This document shows positions 22,745 through 34,079 of a DNA stretch of 64,000 nucleotides, in pieces. The position numbers and the translations under genes are program-made. The notes under the pieces were generated by a model. That model searched no databases and was not told the origin of the DNA. It was given only the letters and a program-made list of their open reading frames with translations. This DNA is from Harmonia axyridis (taxonomy: Eukaryota; Arthropoda; Insecta; Coleoptera; Coccinellidae), in contig NC_059504.1 in NCBI RefSeq assembly GCF_914767665.1, positions 28,994,001-29,058,000 of the forward strand. Reading direction: 5' to 3'. Each line of letters opens with the position of its first letter. Positions within the stretch are counted from its first letter, which is position 1.

Positions 22745-23695
22745 CAGGGTGTTTCAAATTAAGTCAGCACCATTGCTAACTCCGTTATTATTGATGCTAC
22801 GATGTCGGTTAAATGGGAAAACTAGTAGCATTTTTAGTTGTCTTCTGGATGCCGAAAACAAAAAAAAAGTTGACAGGCGCGTTGTCAAAATATTTCATAA
22901 AATTATATTTTTTTCAATGGAACACCCTATATTTTTTCATGCATTTCGATTCGTTATAACATTCTCAACAACAAAGCTCATATCACCTTTCTTCTTAAAG
23001 TGAAAAATGAGCGACTTATTTTGAAATAATTATTTCTTTCACTAGTACAAACATTTATTCGTTTTGGCGAATAAACCTCATGATTGTCCAAACAACCATT
23101 TTTTGTACTTATACGAATGACAATATTGTGTTGATAATAGCAAAATAAGACAGTAAAAAGAAAAAAGTGCGCTGGTATGTGAATTCGTGAAACCCGTGAT
23201 CATCATGTAGCACCACTCAATCGACACCACTAAGCTATTTGATATTAATAGACAAAACGATAATTTCCATCTTAAAGCCATTCCGCTAGCCGCATTCATT
23301 TTGTGAATCAATAGTGTCAATAGAAGGGCTCAAATATGTGCTCAACAAGAAGGCGGTGTTTTTGACCATTTACTCGATATTTTATAGCGCTTTATCAAAT
23401 CCGTTTGTGATAAATGTTTCCTATTAATACGACTGTCTTATTTTCACTTTTACGAAAAAAAGTCAAATGTTGTTGAGAATGTTATTACGAATCGAAATGC
23501 ATGAAAAAATATAGGATGTTCCATTGAAAAAAATATCATTTTATGGAATATTATGACAACGCGACTGTCAATTTTGGTTTGTTTTCGGCATCGAGAAGAC
23601 CACTAAAAATGCTACTAGTTTGCCCATTTAACCGACATCGTAGCATCAATAATAACGGAGTTAGCAATGGTGCCGACTGAATTTGAAACACCACG
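22745..23695. mobile_element. palindromic MITE (951 bp)
   Basis: Left end CAGGGTGTTTCAAATTAAGT and right end (inverted) CGTGGTGTTTCAAATTCAGT are flanked by TA at 22743-22744 and 23696-23697. The arms remain complementary for about 300 bp (22745-23050 against 23420-23695). The middle is unique and codes for nothing recognisable. It has the same architecture as the elements at 8206 and 15509 but different arm sequence, so it belongs to a separate family. Confidence 0.82.
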
Positions 23696-23697
23696 TA

Positions 23698-24980
23698 TAC
23701 TTTGTGCATCTTAAATGACACCGCACCTCCTAGATCATTAATTTTGAAAATGATTTTGTATACCTAGTAACATATAATTTTTTTAATATTATTCAACTCA
23801 AAATACAGGAATTAAAAGATGTATAACACTACAATAGAGTTCTCAGTGTTAAAGACATGTTTGGTCTAGTTTGCAGAATAACGAAGTTAAACAGAACTCA
23901 CATTTAAGTGGTATTCTAGATCAAAAACTTGAATCTAAGTTGTAAACTTTGAAATTTGTAATTGATACATTATGTAGAAACCTGTGTTTGCAATCAATTT
24001 CCTAGAAATAACACTGATGGTCATTTCCTGTAACCCTTCCTTTACTCAAAATAAATAAGACATCGCCTTATTTACTCTGACCAAATTGTCAATTAGAACT
24101 GAATAAACACCTAACGCTAATTATTTATTCATGAAGATTTTAGTCAAGTATGTGTTTGATCTGGATCGAATGGGTTTGGTCCATGGTTGTAATCCCTCTC
24201 CGGTTACTGCCACCCTAAAGTTCGCTACCATAAGGGCCAATTTCCCTTATCCCTCAAACAATGAATCCCCCCATCGAGACCAATAGTAGTTATTTGCTCC
24301 CTTCGAATAATTAAATTTCCTATGTGCTCGATTTTCAGACCATCTGTCCCTTTTTTCATTCATATGAAAATATAAGGTTACCGTTTAGACTTCACTTTTG
24401 AAATGCAGAAATGAAATATAGGTATATAAGATCTATAGATGGGCGTAGGGTAATGTTATGGTGTATATGCCAACTCGAAGTCCATTTGTTTGATTGTATC
24501 TTTCTTTTATTACAAGCATAAATTAGTTATCTACTTTTTAAGAAATATGGAAAGTTATACAGGGTCTTCATAAATAATTGTAACATCACGCAATGGCATT
24601 TGAAGTGACATTTTTCACTAATACTGGTAAAATTATTCTTTATGATATAAGAATATTCTTTTGAGATAGAGCTATACAAAACATTGTTCATTTCAAACAA
24701 TAAAGCATGTGCATATGTATTCTCATAGTATTAGCAGAGGAGATGAGAACAGAGCATCATATATTGTATTTTACAATCGTTGGATTGATTTATTATACAT
24801 TTCAACGTAAGATATGATAGCACAGATAAAAACCTAAGCAAAAACTCTGTCTCCCCGTGTAGTAATCTTTCATTTCCACCAATAGTTGACGACGCATGTA
24901 ATATAATGCAATCTGAAAACAAAAAGGAATAAACCAAAAAAGAATAATATATATTATAGTTTCCATTACATACCCATATA
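23698..24980. other. intergenic; GC-richer island and a solo repeat end
   Basis: The segment 24165-24350 is GC-richer (for example CTCTCCGGTTACTGCCACCC) and is an unexplained candidate conserved element. CAGGGTCTTCATAAATAATT near 24561 is a solo end of another MITE family, related by sequence to one at about 45055. The remainder is featureless. Confidence 0.35.
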
Positions 24981-25990
24981 CAGGGTGTTTCCAAATTCGA
25001 CATGAATCTTGGAGCACGTGTTAGTATGACTCATTTGCTGTCGTTTTAGCCATATTTATTGATATCCGAAAATCAACAGGATATTTGAGTTATTGTGATT
25101 TTTGAAAGATTTCTCACCATACATCGTTTTTCGTCAATTTTTTTATACGATGACCAAGTTTGGATTAATTTTGGATTATTTTCAGCAGAAAAAGATTTGA
25201 TATGGTTTGAAACTTGGTAAATGAAGAGAAAAAAATAAATTTCTAAGATCAATTTGCTTGCAACTTTCGAATTCCACTATTTTTGTATGACAAAATTATT
25301 TAAAAAACCTGTCAAATTCCTTCTTCAGTACCTTAAAAAGTTTTCGTTAGAATGCAGTCACTATAGTTTCGTTTCAGCAGAATTTTTTTCAAAAAACCTT
25401 CTGAATGTTCCGTATAATAATAGTGGATGTGTGTAATCAAAAGGGATCAAGATCCCAATATCCTATTTCTTATAAAGTATTTTATTATTTTGTACAAGAT
25501 TCTTTTTGTGTATGGATACAGCAATGGAAATGCTTCCGAGGCCCAGAAAGATTACTCACGTAGATTCCCAAACAGGCGTATTCCTCACATGATTGTCTTT
25601 TCATCAACTTACCGCAGATTTGCGGAAACAAATATGTACTGCGCAAAAGGCTAAAAACGCTGGTGCCCCAGGACTTCGAAACATTATAGATGAAGGTGAA
25701 GCAATATTACAGGTAGTAGAACATGCTCCTGCAATAAGTACCCGACTGCCAGTGATCTTGGAATATCTCACAAAAAAGTATGGTCGGTGCCGTTCGCATC
25801 CCTATCACTACACTCCAGTACAAGGATTAGCAGATGGTGAGTGGTGAGTATACTAGAAGACTCCAATTTTCCGACTCATTCTGAATGATGACAGAGAGAA
25901 TGCTAGATTTTTATCGAGGATCCTATGAACAGATGAAGAAAGATGTCGTAGGGAAAGGGTGACTAATTTCCACAACCTACATTATTGGTC
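24981..25990 (+). mobile_element. right-truncated second copy of the 12-14.6 kb TIR transposon
   Basis: Starts CAGGGTGTTTCCAAATTCGA after a TA and follows the 11989 element through its TIR, spacer and transposase 5' region. Relative to that copy, an internal segment around 25200 is missing. Shared protein blocks are ADLRKQICTAQKAKNAG, DEGEAILQVVEHAP and HPYHYTPVQGLADG at 25593-25850. Similarity stops near 25990, where unrelated LINE sequence begins, so the 3' half is lost. Confidence 0.8.
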
Positions 25991-26112
25991 GCCGCTCCAT
26001 AAGTCTCCTCGTCCACCTTCACTCATTCTCGCCACATGTCCAGCCCAGCTCCACTTGAGCTGTAAGATAGCTTCAACTGCCTCTCTTACTCCTGTTCGGT
26101 TCCTTATGGTTT
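25991..26112 (-). mobile_element. C-terminal fragment of a non-LTR retrotransposon (RTE-like)
   Basis: Read on the minus strand it gives CQTIRNRTGVREAVEAI then LQLKWSWAGHVARMSEGGRG. The W-A-G-H-V-A-R-M motif is the hallmark of the region after the reverse transcriptase in many animal RTE/CR1-type LINEs. Only about 40 codons remain. The junction with the transposon at 25990 is abrupt. Confidence 0.7.
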
Positions 26113-26114
26113 GG

Positions 26115-26180
26115 CAGAGCCGTATCTAGGTACCATTGCGCCTGTGGCAATATGTTAGACAGCGCCCCCCATTTTCGATG
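26115..26180. mobile_element. possible end of a hAT-like non-autonomous element
   Basis: CAGAGCCGTATCTAGG followed by a GCGCC-rich stretch resembles the termini of hAT MITEs. No partner end or target duplication was located. Confidence 0.3.
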
Positions 26181-26279
26181 ATTTTTTTTTCACCCATTAT
26201 ATTTTCTTATAATATTTTTTTATTCATAATTTGAGTCATATACTTTCGTTTAAGTTTCAAAATAATAACCAATATTATA

Positions 26280-26960
26280 CAGGGTGTATATGATATAGTT
26301 GCGAAAAAATTCAGGGAAAAATTACTTGTCAAAAAATAGGGTGGGTTTTTCATATAAACTTTTTTTTTGCGCCTCCATCTCCTTAGCTGTAGCCCCCTTA
26401 AGATGGCTCCCGAAAAGTAGTTTTCAATTTTTGAAAAGTTTATAATTGTTGTTTTTTTTTGTTTCATTCATATTATATTTGTACCATTTCTCGATAAAAT
26501 CATCGTTTTGACATTCGCCTATTGGATAAATTTGAGGTCGAAAATAATTCCAACCTCCACAACTCAGACGTATTATTTGTTGATTTTTTTTTTTCGAAAA
26601 CTGTGAATAAAAGCAAAAAATTACAAGAGACCTCATTTGTTAAGAATAGATTAGTCTATCCAAAATTAATCTACTCATTGTAAAATATGAATAAAGAAAA
26701 AGTTATCGCGAAACAAGTTTGGAGTGTGGCTTTTTCTACCCCTTGGAATCATAGAGAAACACCACCAACAATTTTTTCGAATGCCTTCTGGCTCGCATGA
26801 AATGTCAGCTCAACTTTATTTTTGTGAATTTTTTGGTTTTCAAGAGAAAAATTATGTCAAAACGATATTTTTTTGAGAACTGTTACAAATATAAAAAGAA
26901 TGTAACAAAAAAAAACATTTATCAATTTATCAGAGTAAGATGTTATTTATCTAGAGATGG
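26280..26960. repeat. decayed foldback repeat with a CAGGGTG terminus
   Basis: Begins ACAGGGTGTATATGATATAG after AT-rich DNA. The segment 26400-26520 is an imperfect inverted copy of 26850-26970 (shared core ATCGTTTTGACAT against ATGTCAAAACGAT). The right terminus is not recognisable. It is probably another old palindromic MITE. Confidence 0.4.
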
Positions 26961-29630
26961 CAGCGAACAACAGACTTCACAGCCGACTTTGCTTAGCATG
27001 CGTGTATGTATTGAGCTTAACATTCACTGGATCCTTTCAGAATTGCCAATTTCATATTCGAATAAAAAAAGATGATGGTATTCATAATTTGTTATAATTT
27101 TCTTCATAAAAATTATCAAATTGTTAAAAAACTACTGGCCATCAAGGACCATAAAGTATTCAGATTATGCCTTAGGGCATAACATTTCAAACTGGTATGA
27201 CTCAAAATGATATTTTATACCTGCTTATCGGGATTGAATGTTTAGGAAGTAATGAAAAAGTTTACTAAAATCTGTGCAATGTTTCAACATGTGATCTTAG
27301 ATACGTTTCCAAAATGGCAGAGATAATATTACACACTCGACATTTGCCTTATTTTTATGGAGCTATCCTTCAATTCTTTGTGATATTCGATTCCTTCACT
27401 TTTTATCCGAAGGGGAGTAATGTCCTTGTGGAATACAGACCTCAGCTGTTCTCCTAGGGATCAAGTTGTTAGATTTTAATCTGGGATGAGAGTCCGTTAT
27501 TTCCAAAAGAATTTTTTCCTTCATTGCAAGCTCCGTCGTAAATCTTCCCGAGTATTCAGTAACAGTAATAGTAGATTTAAAAAAAATATCATTCCATTGG
27601 AAATATGATAACAATTAATTAAAAGAAATCCGAACTAGGACAAATTATAAACAAGTTTTCTGAAATATTTTCTATAATAATTTGTGAATGTATGTATGTA
27701 GGTATTAAAATGTATTCCTTCTTGAGAGCTCGTTTAGCGGAAAGATCGCTCAATCATTTTTCACATTGACTGTAATTATCGAATTTTGATCTTGAAAATG
27801 AAAATCTGCTTTTCTAAAAATGATTATACATTAATTTGAGAACAATTGTCAACCTAATGTCCACAAATTGGGGCTGGAATAAGTACTGCACGAATCTTGA
27901 GTAAAAAATATCCACATTTTGTGTATCTTTGATTGTTTAGTCATTTTATCAAATTGTTTCATTTTTAACAGTAAATGTTTTTTCAAAAAAGTACACAATA
28001 TTTGTGCACTTTTAATAAACAATTGTTGAGGAAACGTATACAGGTTGAGTCAATAGTGTTCGATCGGTCGATAACCCGATAACAAATTATTTTCGACTCT
28101 ACAGACTGTTCCGAAAGTGGTGAAACACGATACCACCCTGTTTTTTCAAATGTGAATGCCCAATTATTATATCAAACTTATGATTTCTATTATATTTCGA
28201 AATATCCTACTTGTCATCTGTGGTACTTTTTGACGTATGCCACTTTTTTCGAAAAATTCATAAAGTTATAATGGTTTAAACTGAAGATCATTTATTGAAA
28301 ACCGTTCGATATTATTGCACGATTCATTTTTTATTGAATTACCAACAAGTTTTTAAATCTTCAGCAAATTATCGAATCACTCTACAGGTGGTCCGTAAGA
28401 CACTGCAATTTTGAAAAATGACCTTTGAAAAATGTCAATAAGTTCATTTTTTCAAATGGCACACCGTGAATATTTTTTTGCGCTTTAAATGCTTCGCATT
28501 TCATGATTTGTACTGGAACTTTTCATGCATACAATTTCAAAGGGATAACATCACTCAACTCTACCTAACATCAACTAATAATATCAATTTAAGATAAACC
28601 TAATCAAAGAAATCATCACAATATTTGGAAAAATTCATTTTAACAAAATGAAATAAGTTGCGTTTATATCCCAAGCAGTTCCTATTTTCCAAGAGATGCG
28701 GAGCTCACGACTCCATCTTCCAAGTATAAGCACAGAGTCACTAGACTGTTTACAAGAAACAGTAAAATTTGATTTCAATAAATGATCTGCTTTTAAATAG
28801 AACGATTTCTGAATTTTTTCAAGTATTGGTGTTATCATTTTTGAAAGAGAAATTGAATTTGAAGTATTTTTTACGTTGCGATATTCTATACAATATGTTG
28901 TAAAAAACTCAACAAAGTTTTAACATAAACGTAAAAACATTAATCGAAAATCAAATCGATAGAGATTTTTGTCAATTATACAAGATCTTATCTAATAAAA
29001 TCAATCAAGGTTATGGTAGCAATTTGTACATTTTCCCTTATCGTTGCAGTCTGATCAATCAGTTAGTATTCAGTAGCCGATATAAATCATCTATAGTAAA
29101 TACTAAGAATAGCTCTGAAAGGCAACGTCAGGGGTGCTCAACTGAGCTTGGACCACAAGCCGGTGTAATTCTCCCCATTGTCTTGAATCTAACATGGCTT
29201 ACGACTATAGGGGCCCCTTGCTCCTGAGTGAAAACCGTTTATCCCCGTCAGATTCGGATGGTCTAAATGCCAGCTTAAGCTCCGATGGCGGAAAATCTTT
29301 TGAATATTTATATCCATTTCAGTATTATGGAAAAAAATGTGTCGGATATATCGACAATGAATAAGATTATGTCGGGCATGAAAATGCCCACAAATGTGTG
29401 TCGATTTGGTATTTGGGGCCGTCAGAGACCTGCAGTCTACTTTAATGCTCATAGTAAATTTGGTAGATGATAATTTTGGGGATACGGGTTCATTTTGTTC
29501 ATTTAGGGCTCTTTCGCACAAACTGATAATAGGTATTTCTTTGTAAACATTGATTCATCCTAATTCATTTAACCTTATTATTATGCAGAAGAAGATATTC
29601 TTAACACGCTGTTTCTAAATTGGAGATAGA
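26961..29630. other. intergenic, no gene seen; unexplained GC-richer patch near 29.1-29.3 kb
   Basis: AT-rich DNA with possible solo repeat ends near 28036 and 28125. The patch 29110-29290 (containing CTATAGGGGCCCCTTGCTCC) differs in composition from its surroundings and overlaps unremarkable frames on both strands. No function is assigned. Confidence 0.3.
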
Positions 29631-30732
29631 TACAGGTCGTCCCAAAATTCAAAGCTCACTGAAAGCATTACGAGAACTATGAGTAAACAAAATGGCGCCG
29701 AAGAGTGTTCCGACTTGCTACTTGCAAAAAGTGTTCTAAAGAGGTAAAAAATTATATAATATGTGGTAAATGTAATAGAAATTATCACCCTAGCTGTGTG
29801 TTAAAAATTAGCGGCACATACGTCAATTCTGAGGGAGTTGTTATTTGCTGTGCGAACATGACCAACAAAAACTGTTGATGCGAAATCGAGGACGAAGAGA
29901 TCAAACAGCTCAAGATAAGAATACATAATTTGAATGAATCCTTATATGATAAATCCATTCAGCATAGCACAGATGACTGCTGCACAAATGAAATTGAGGC
30001 TCCAAATGGAGAAGACATTTCAGCGGTTATTGAATGGGAGAAACAGAAATGTAAGTCTGCATGTAAAGATCTATTGATAAAACAAAAAAACAAACTGATA
30101 GAGGAATTTCATGATAAAATCAATATCCTTAAAAAGCTGGTTCAAAATTCGACAAAAAAACGTAGAAAAATAAATAATGGACCAATGTCAAGGTCAGTAA
30201 ACAGTTCATCATCCTTGTCAGATTCAACGAGTAAGTGTATGAAATCTACCTATGATGAAGCAGACATTTAATTACTGACGTTAGAGAGAGAAGAAGAAAT
30301 ATAAGGGAGAGGAACAGGAATGGAAAATTGTCGAAAATAAAGAGTATATCAGTTAAAACAAATCGTAGTCCCATTATTATAAATACTGTTGATAATTTGA
30401 CAGATGACGCAAAGAATGAGATTGTCAATAAAAACGATACAAACAAATCCAACTACAAAGCATTGAAGACAAAAAGACATCACTGGAATATAATTGGTGA
30501 GAGTAGAGACAATCCAATTAAAGCTATTGGAAAAAAGACCGCAATAACCGCATTATTTGTTTCAAGAATTACCCCTAACAACAAAGTCGAGGATTTTGAA
30601 ACTATGATGAGGAAAACCTTCCCTGAAGCAGAATGTATAGCACTGAAGTCGAAATTACCAGATAAATACAGTTCCTTTAAGGACATTATCGACGAGTAAG
30701 CAAGCACTGACAAGGGCATAAAATAGTAATTT

Positions 30733-30850
30733 ACGTAACAAGTCCGGAAAATAGGGTTTTTTTGGACGAATAGACAAAATTCCAGGACTCGCTTACGCTC
30801 GTCCTGGAAGTCTGTGAGTCCAAAAAAACCATTTTCGGGCGTGTTGCGTA
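30733..30850. repeat. nested hairpin inside the LINE
   Basis: An imperfect outer stem (TACGTAACAAGTCCGGAAAA against its inverse ending TTGCGTA) encloses a perfect 13-bp stem, GGTTTTTTTGGAC/GTCCAAAAAAACC (30755-30767, 30818-30830). That encloses a perfect 8-bp stem, TCCAGGAC/GTCCTGGA (30781-30788, 30801-30808). The segment is unlike the surrounding LINE and interrupts it between ORF1 and ORF2. Confidence 0.75.
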
Positions 30851-30853
30851 CAA

Positions 30854-31115
30854 TATTTTTTCGGCAACCATGTAAAATAACACTATCGCTGCTGCTTTCC
30901 ATATTTTATTGCGATTGCGATCAAAAAACATGCAAATTTTTGACAACTAATTTCATATGAACTGTCAGCCGTTATCTCAGTTGCTATGGATTCTTTGATT
31001 CTTTTCCGGCCTAGTCCGGGAAGTACGTACTTTCCGGACTAGGCCGGGAAATGCTACTTTCTCAGAGAAAAAGCGTCCGGGAAGTGAGCACTTCCCGGAC
31101 GGTTGCCGAAAAAAT
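30854..31115. mobile_element. 262-bp element bounded by 15-bp inverted repeats, with two GC-rich hairpins
   Basis: Bounded by ATTTTTTCGGCAACC and its exact inverse at 31101-31115. Inside are a 42-bp palindrome at 31006-31047 (CCGGCCTAGTCCGG... with one mismatch per arm) and a perfect 12-bp stem with a 4-base loop at 31074-31101 (CGTCCGGGAAGT/ACTTCCCGGACG). Both hairpins carry a CCGGGAAGT-like core. GC content contrasts sharply with the flanks. It is adjacent to the 30733 hairpin and probably part of the same insertion. Confidence 0.65.
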
Positions 31116-31780
31116 GTATTTATTCCCGATCTAAATCATATTAAAAATTCTGACAGTCTCGATCTGTTACATTTAAACCCTCAATGTATCAGAAATAAAA
31201 TAAATGACTTTGAGGGTTTGATTTACGCTCAACCAATAAAATATGACGTGATATGTGTTACTGAACATTGGCTCAGAAAGGAGGAATATAAGGGCATGTG
31301 CATTGACGATTGGTATGTAGGACATGCCTTCACAAGGCAAACATCAAGACATGGAGGTACAATGATACTGGTAAATTCCCAAATGGTTTGTTCAGAGTGC
31401 TCAATCGTTGAGTATATCAGGAAAAAATCCATAGAGGTACACTGCTAGTTGTCCGCGGTTAAGATCCTTGAAACAGGTTATATCATTGTATGTATTTATT
31501 CATCACCATCTAGAAACTTTGATATCTTCATTTTCAACCTAGAATCAGTCCTCAACTGCTCAAGTGTTAATAAGTATAAGGGAATTCAATGTTAAGTTTA
31601 ATGTAAGTTGTGATATTGATTTTGTTTTGGATAGAGAGTCAAAAGCAGTTGTTGATCTTGTGACGACCTTTGGTTTTGAACAGAAAATATTTGAACCAAC
31701 TAAAAATAAGAATTGCATTGATAATATATTTACAAACTTTGAGACATATAATGAACTTATGGGTGTTATAAAAACTTCTT

Positions 31781-31876
31781 GTTCTTGCAATTAAGTGCCT
31801 CTAGTGTGACCTCTTACTATATCACATGATGCGCAGTTCTTGCAATTAAGTGACTCTAGTGTGACCTCTTACTATA
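31781..31876 (+). repeat. 43-bp direct duplication in the LINE
   Basis: GTTCTTGCAATTAAGTGCCT... at 31781 recurs at 31834 with one difference, spaced by about 10 bp. It lies between the endonuclease and linker parts of ORF2 and breaks the frame. It is probably a local replication-slippage event after the element died. Confidence 0.75.
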
Positions 31877-32797
31877 TCCACAGAACAAAAAGGCCTCTAA
31901 CACAGAGAGGTTTCAGTACTATGCACCAAGAACTCGAAAATGTAAATTGGAATTTCATAAATACTCAATCTAATTGCAATGAATGTTTTCATAAATTTCA
32001 TGACACAATTGTAGATATCTTCAGGATGTCTTTTCCTATGCAAAATAAGAGGGTAAATAACACGAAAAAAGACTCCGGGTGGTTTTCTCAAGAGCTTCGA
32101 GAGATGAAATCATCTCTCCTATTTGTTCGGGAATTGTACGCGAAATATGGGTCAGATAACCATCTGAGTGTTAAAAACAATCTAACTAGGACGTATAGAA
32201 GGGAGATAGGGAAAGTTAAAATGGCTTACTATAATGAAAAAATTAAACGTTCAAATAATAAATGTGAAACTGCTTGGAAATTAGGAAATGCTCATTTACA
32301 GAAAGCAAAGGCTTCGACTCCTATAGAAATTGCTCCAGAGGTGTTCAACCATTATTTCTCCACAATTCCGGAGAAAATAGCATCACATCTTCCCAGACAA
32401 TTTGACAAATCTTTCAAAAAACAAGTACCGCCCGATATCAAGTTCAGATTTCGTGAGGTAAGCTTTAATGAGGTCCGCGAAGTAGTGAAAAACATTAAGA
32501 ATAGCTGAAGCACTGACTATTACGGACTATCAGTTCAAATACTTAAAACTAACATAAACGGAATCATCCTTCATCTCACTAAGCTAATAAACAAATGTTT
32601 AACAACAGGATGCTTTCCGAAAGTTTCAAAAGTAATCCCTATTTACAAAAAAGGTGATAGCAAAGATAATGATAACTACAGGCCCATTTCATTAGTTCCA
32701 ATATTCTCCAAAATTATTGAAAAAATAATATCCACCCAAGTAGTAAACTACTTTGAGGAAAATGATCTGTTTTCGAGTAGTCAATTCTTTAAGATAT

Positions 32798-32984
32798 TTC
32801 GAATATCTCGAACGGAAACCAAGATATATCGAAATACATATTTGAAAAATTCATTTTATAGAAACGCCTTCTAACTCGAGAACGAATCGAGATATCTCTA
32901 TGGTCTTCAAGGTCATCATTTCTGATATCTTATTTTTTCGAAAAAGGAGACCAGAAGATCGAATTTCGGACACCCTGTACAACT
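32798..32984. repeat. right half of a CAGGGTG-type MITE
   Basis: The stretch ends CGGACACCCTGTA and abuts the truncated LINE, which suggests that its insertion or an associated deletion removed the LINE 3' half. No matching left end was seen. Confidence 0.45.
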
Positions 32985-33000
32985 TGTGTCAAACGACGTT

Positions 33001-33595
33001 TCCCTTTCGAAATATATAATGTTGAAGATAGGTTGTTTCAATTTTTTTTGTCATAGCATCCACATTTCTAACGGTATTCAGCTGAAATTTGGCGAAAAAA
33101 TTCAACTTTGAGGTTTACATCATATGACATGAATTTTCTGGAATAGTCTACCTACAGAGTGAATTTTTTTCTGGAATAATGTCCCTTCTCTCCTCAAGGA
33201 ATTAAAATGAAAAATAAAAGATTTTTCTTTTTTTCTTTTTTTGTACTTATATACTACTACTTTCGAGCAGAAAATTGTGAAGCAATTCTCTCTTGAGTTG
33301 CAGGATATGTCATATTTATTTGGAAATAAAAAAAAAATTATGGAATCAGAAAGATCCAAAATGGAAAAATATTTTCATATTTTTTTGAAATAGCTGTGTT
33401 GCACGCCAAAATGTTTTGGAAATGAGTAGTCGATATTGTTTCAGAAAAATTATAAACCTGTTGATTTTGACACACTCGATCCAAACCTCAAAGTATAAGT
33501 AACATCTTCGCCAAATTTCAGCTGAATATCTGGAGAATTGTAGTAGCTATGACGAAAAATATTCAACTTCAACATCCTTTATCTCGAAAATGAAC
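33001..33595. repeat. foldback repeat
   Basis: The segment 33001-33125 is an imperfect inverted copy of 33480-33595 (shared cores CAGCTGAAATTTGGCGAA against TTCGCCAAATTTCAGCTG). The centre is unique. The ends lack a clear CAGGGTG terminus and no target duplication was found. Confidence 0.6.
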
Positions 33596-34067
33596 ATTTT
33601 CGCGTAGCGTTTACTGACTCCTGAAAATGAATGATGAAAATAACGGTTGATTTTTGATGAGTTTTGCTGAGTTTTCGATCAGAGTTTCGATATTTTCTCA
33701 TACGAAATAAGAACAGACTTTTTCTTCGTTCAATCAATATTTTTGTGGATAGTAAATATCTAAAAACACATTTAAGATGAAATAATACGAAAACTAATGG
33801 AAAATTACGCTCAAACTCCTTAAGAATATAAAAACTGTTGTGCCAACTACTTTGGTAATGTCCGTTAAAAAAATTAGTATCTAATAAAGGTGAAAGAAAA
33901 ACATAAGTTACTAGAAATATTTTCAGGAACTTATATTTCAATCCACAATTAGAATTCCCCATTGAATTTAATATTGTTGAATCGTCGAACTTATAACTTT
34001 CATAAGTGAAAACAAGTTTGTAGCATAAAGATAACAGTGCTAAATCCCTTAGCTGACTTAAACCCAC
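33579..34067 (-). other. unexplained 162-codon minus-strand open frame
   Basis: This is the longest minus-strand frame not accounted for by a recognised element. It is rich in Phe, Leu, Ser and Lys with no motif I recognise. It overlaps the foldback arm at its 3' end. It could be chance in AT-rich DNA or a remnant of a fast-evolving gene. No splice or promoter evidence. Confidence 0.15.
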
Positions 34068-34079
34068 AATGAAAAAATT

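Larger units (their letters stand above)
29690..32797 (+). mobile_element. 3'-truncated non-LTR retrotransposon with ORF1 and ORF2 remnants
   Basis: ORF1 begins near 29720 with a Cys/His finger of PHD type (CKKCSKEV, then CGKCNRNYHPSC). A charged coiled-coil-like region follows (29930-30271), then a frameshifted C-terminal block, ALFVSRITPNNKVEDFE plus KTFPEAECIALKSK (30328-30699). ORF2 starts after a roughly 380-bp insertion. An endonuclease part (DVICVTEHWL) lies at about 31218-31448, its C-terminus at 31564-31794, a linker domain at 31840-32505, and the first reverse-transcriptase blocks beyond one TGA at 32506-32508 (YYGLSVQILK, CFPKVSKVIPIYKKGD, NYRPISLVPIFSKIIE). RT homology ends abruptly near 32797, before the catalytic YADD box. 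It is dead, and the order fits a CR1/Jockey-group LINE. Confidence 0.85.

Noticed and set aside
30480..30946. 140-codon and 71-codon minus frames
   Set aside because: They lie antisense to LINE ORF1 and the hairpin insertion.
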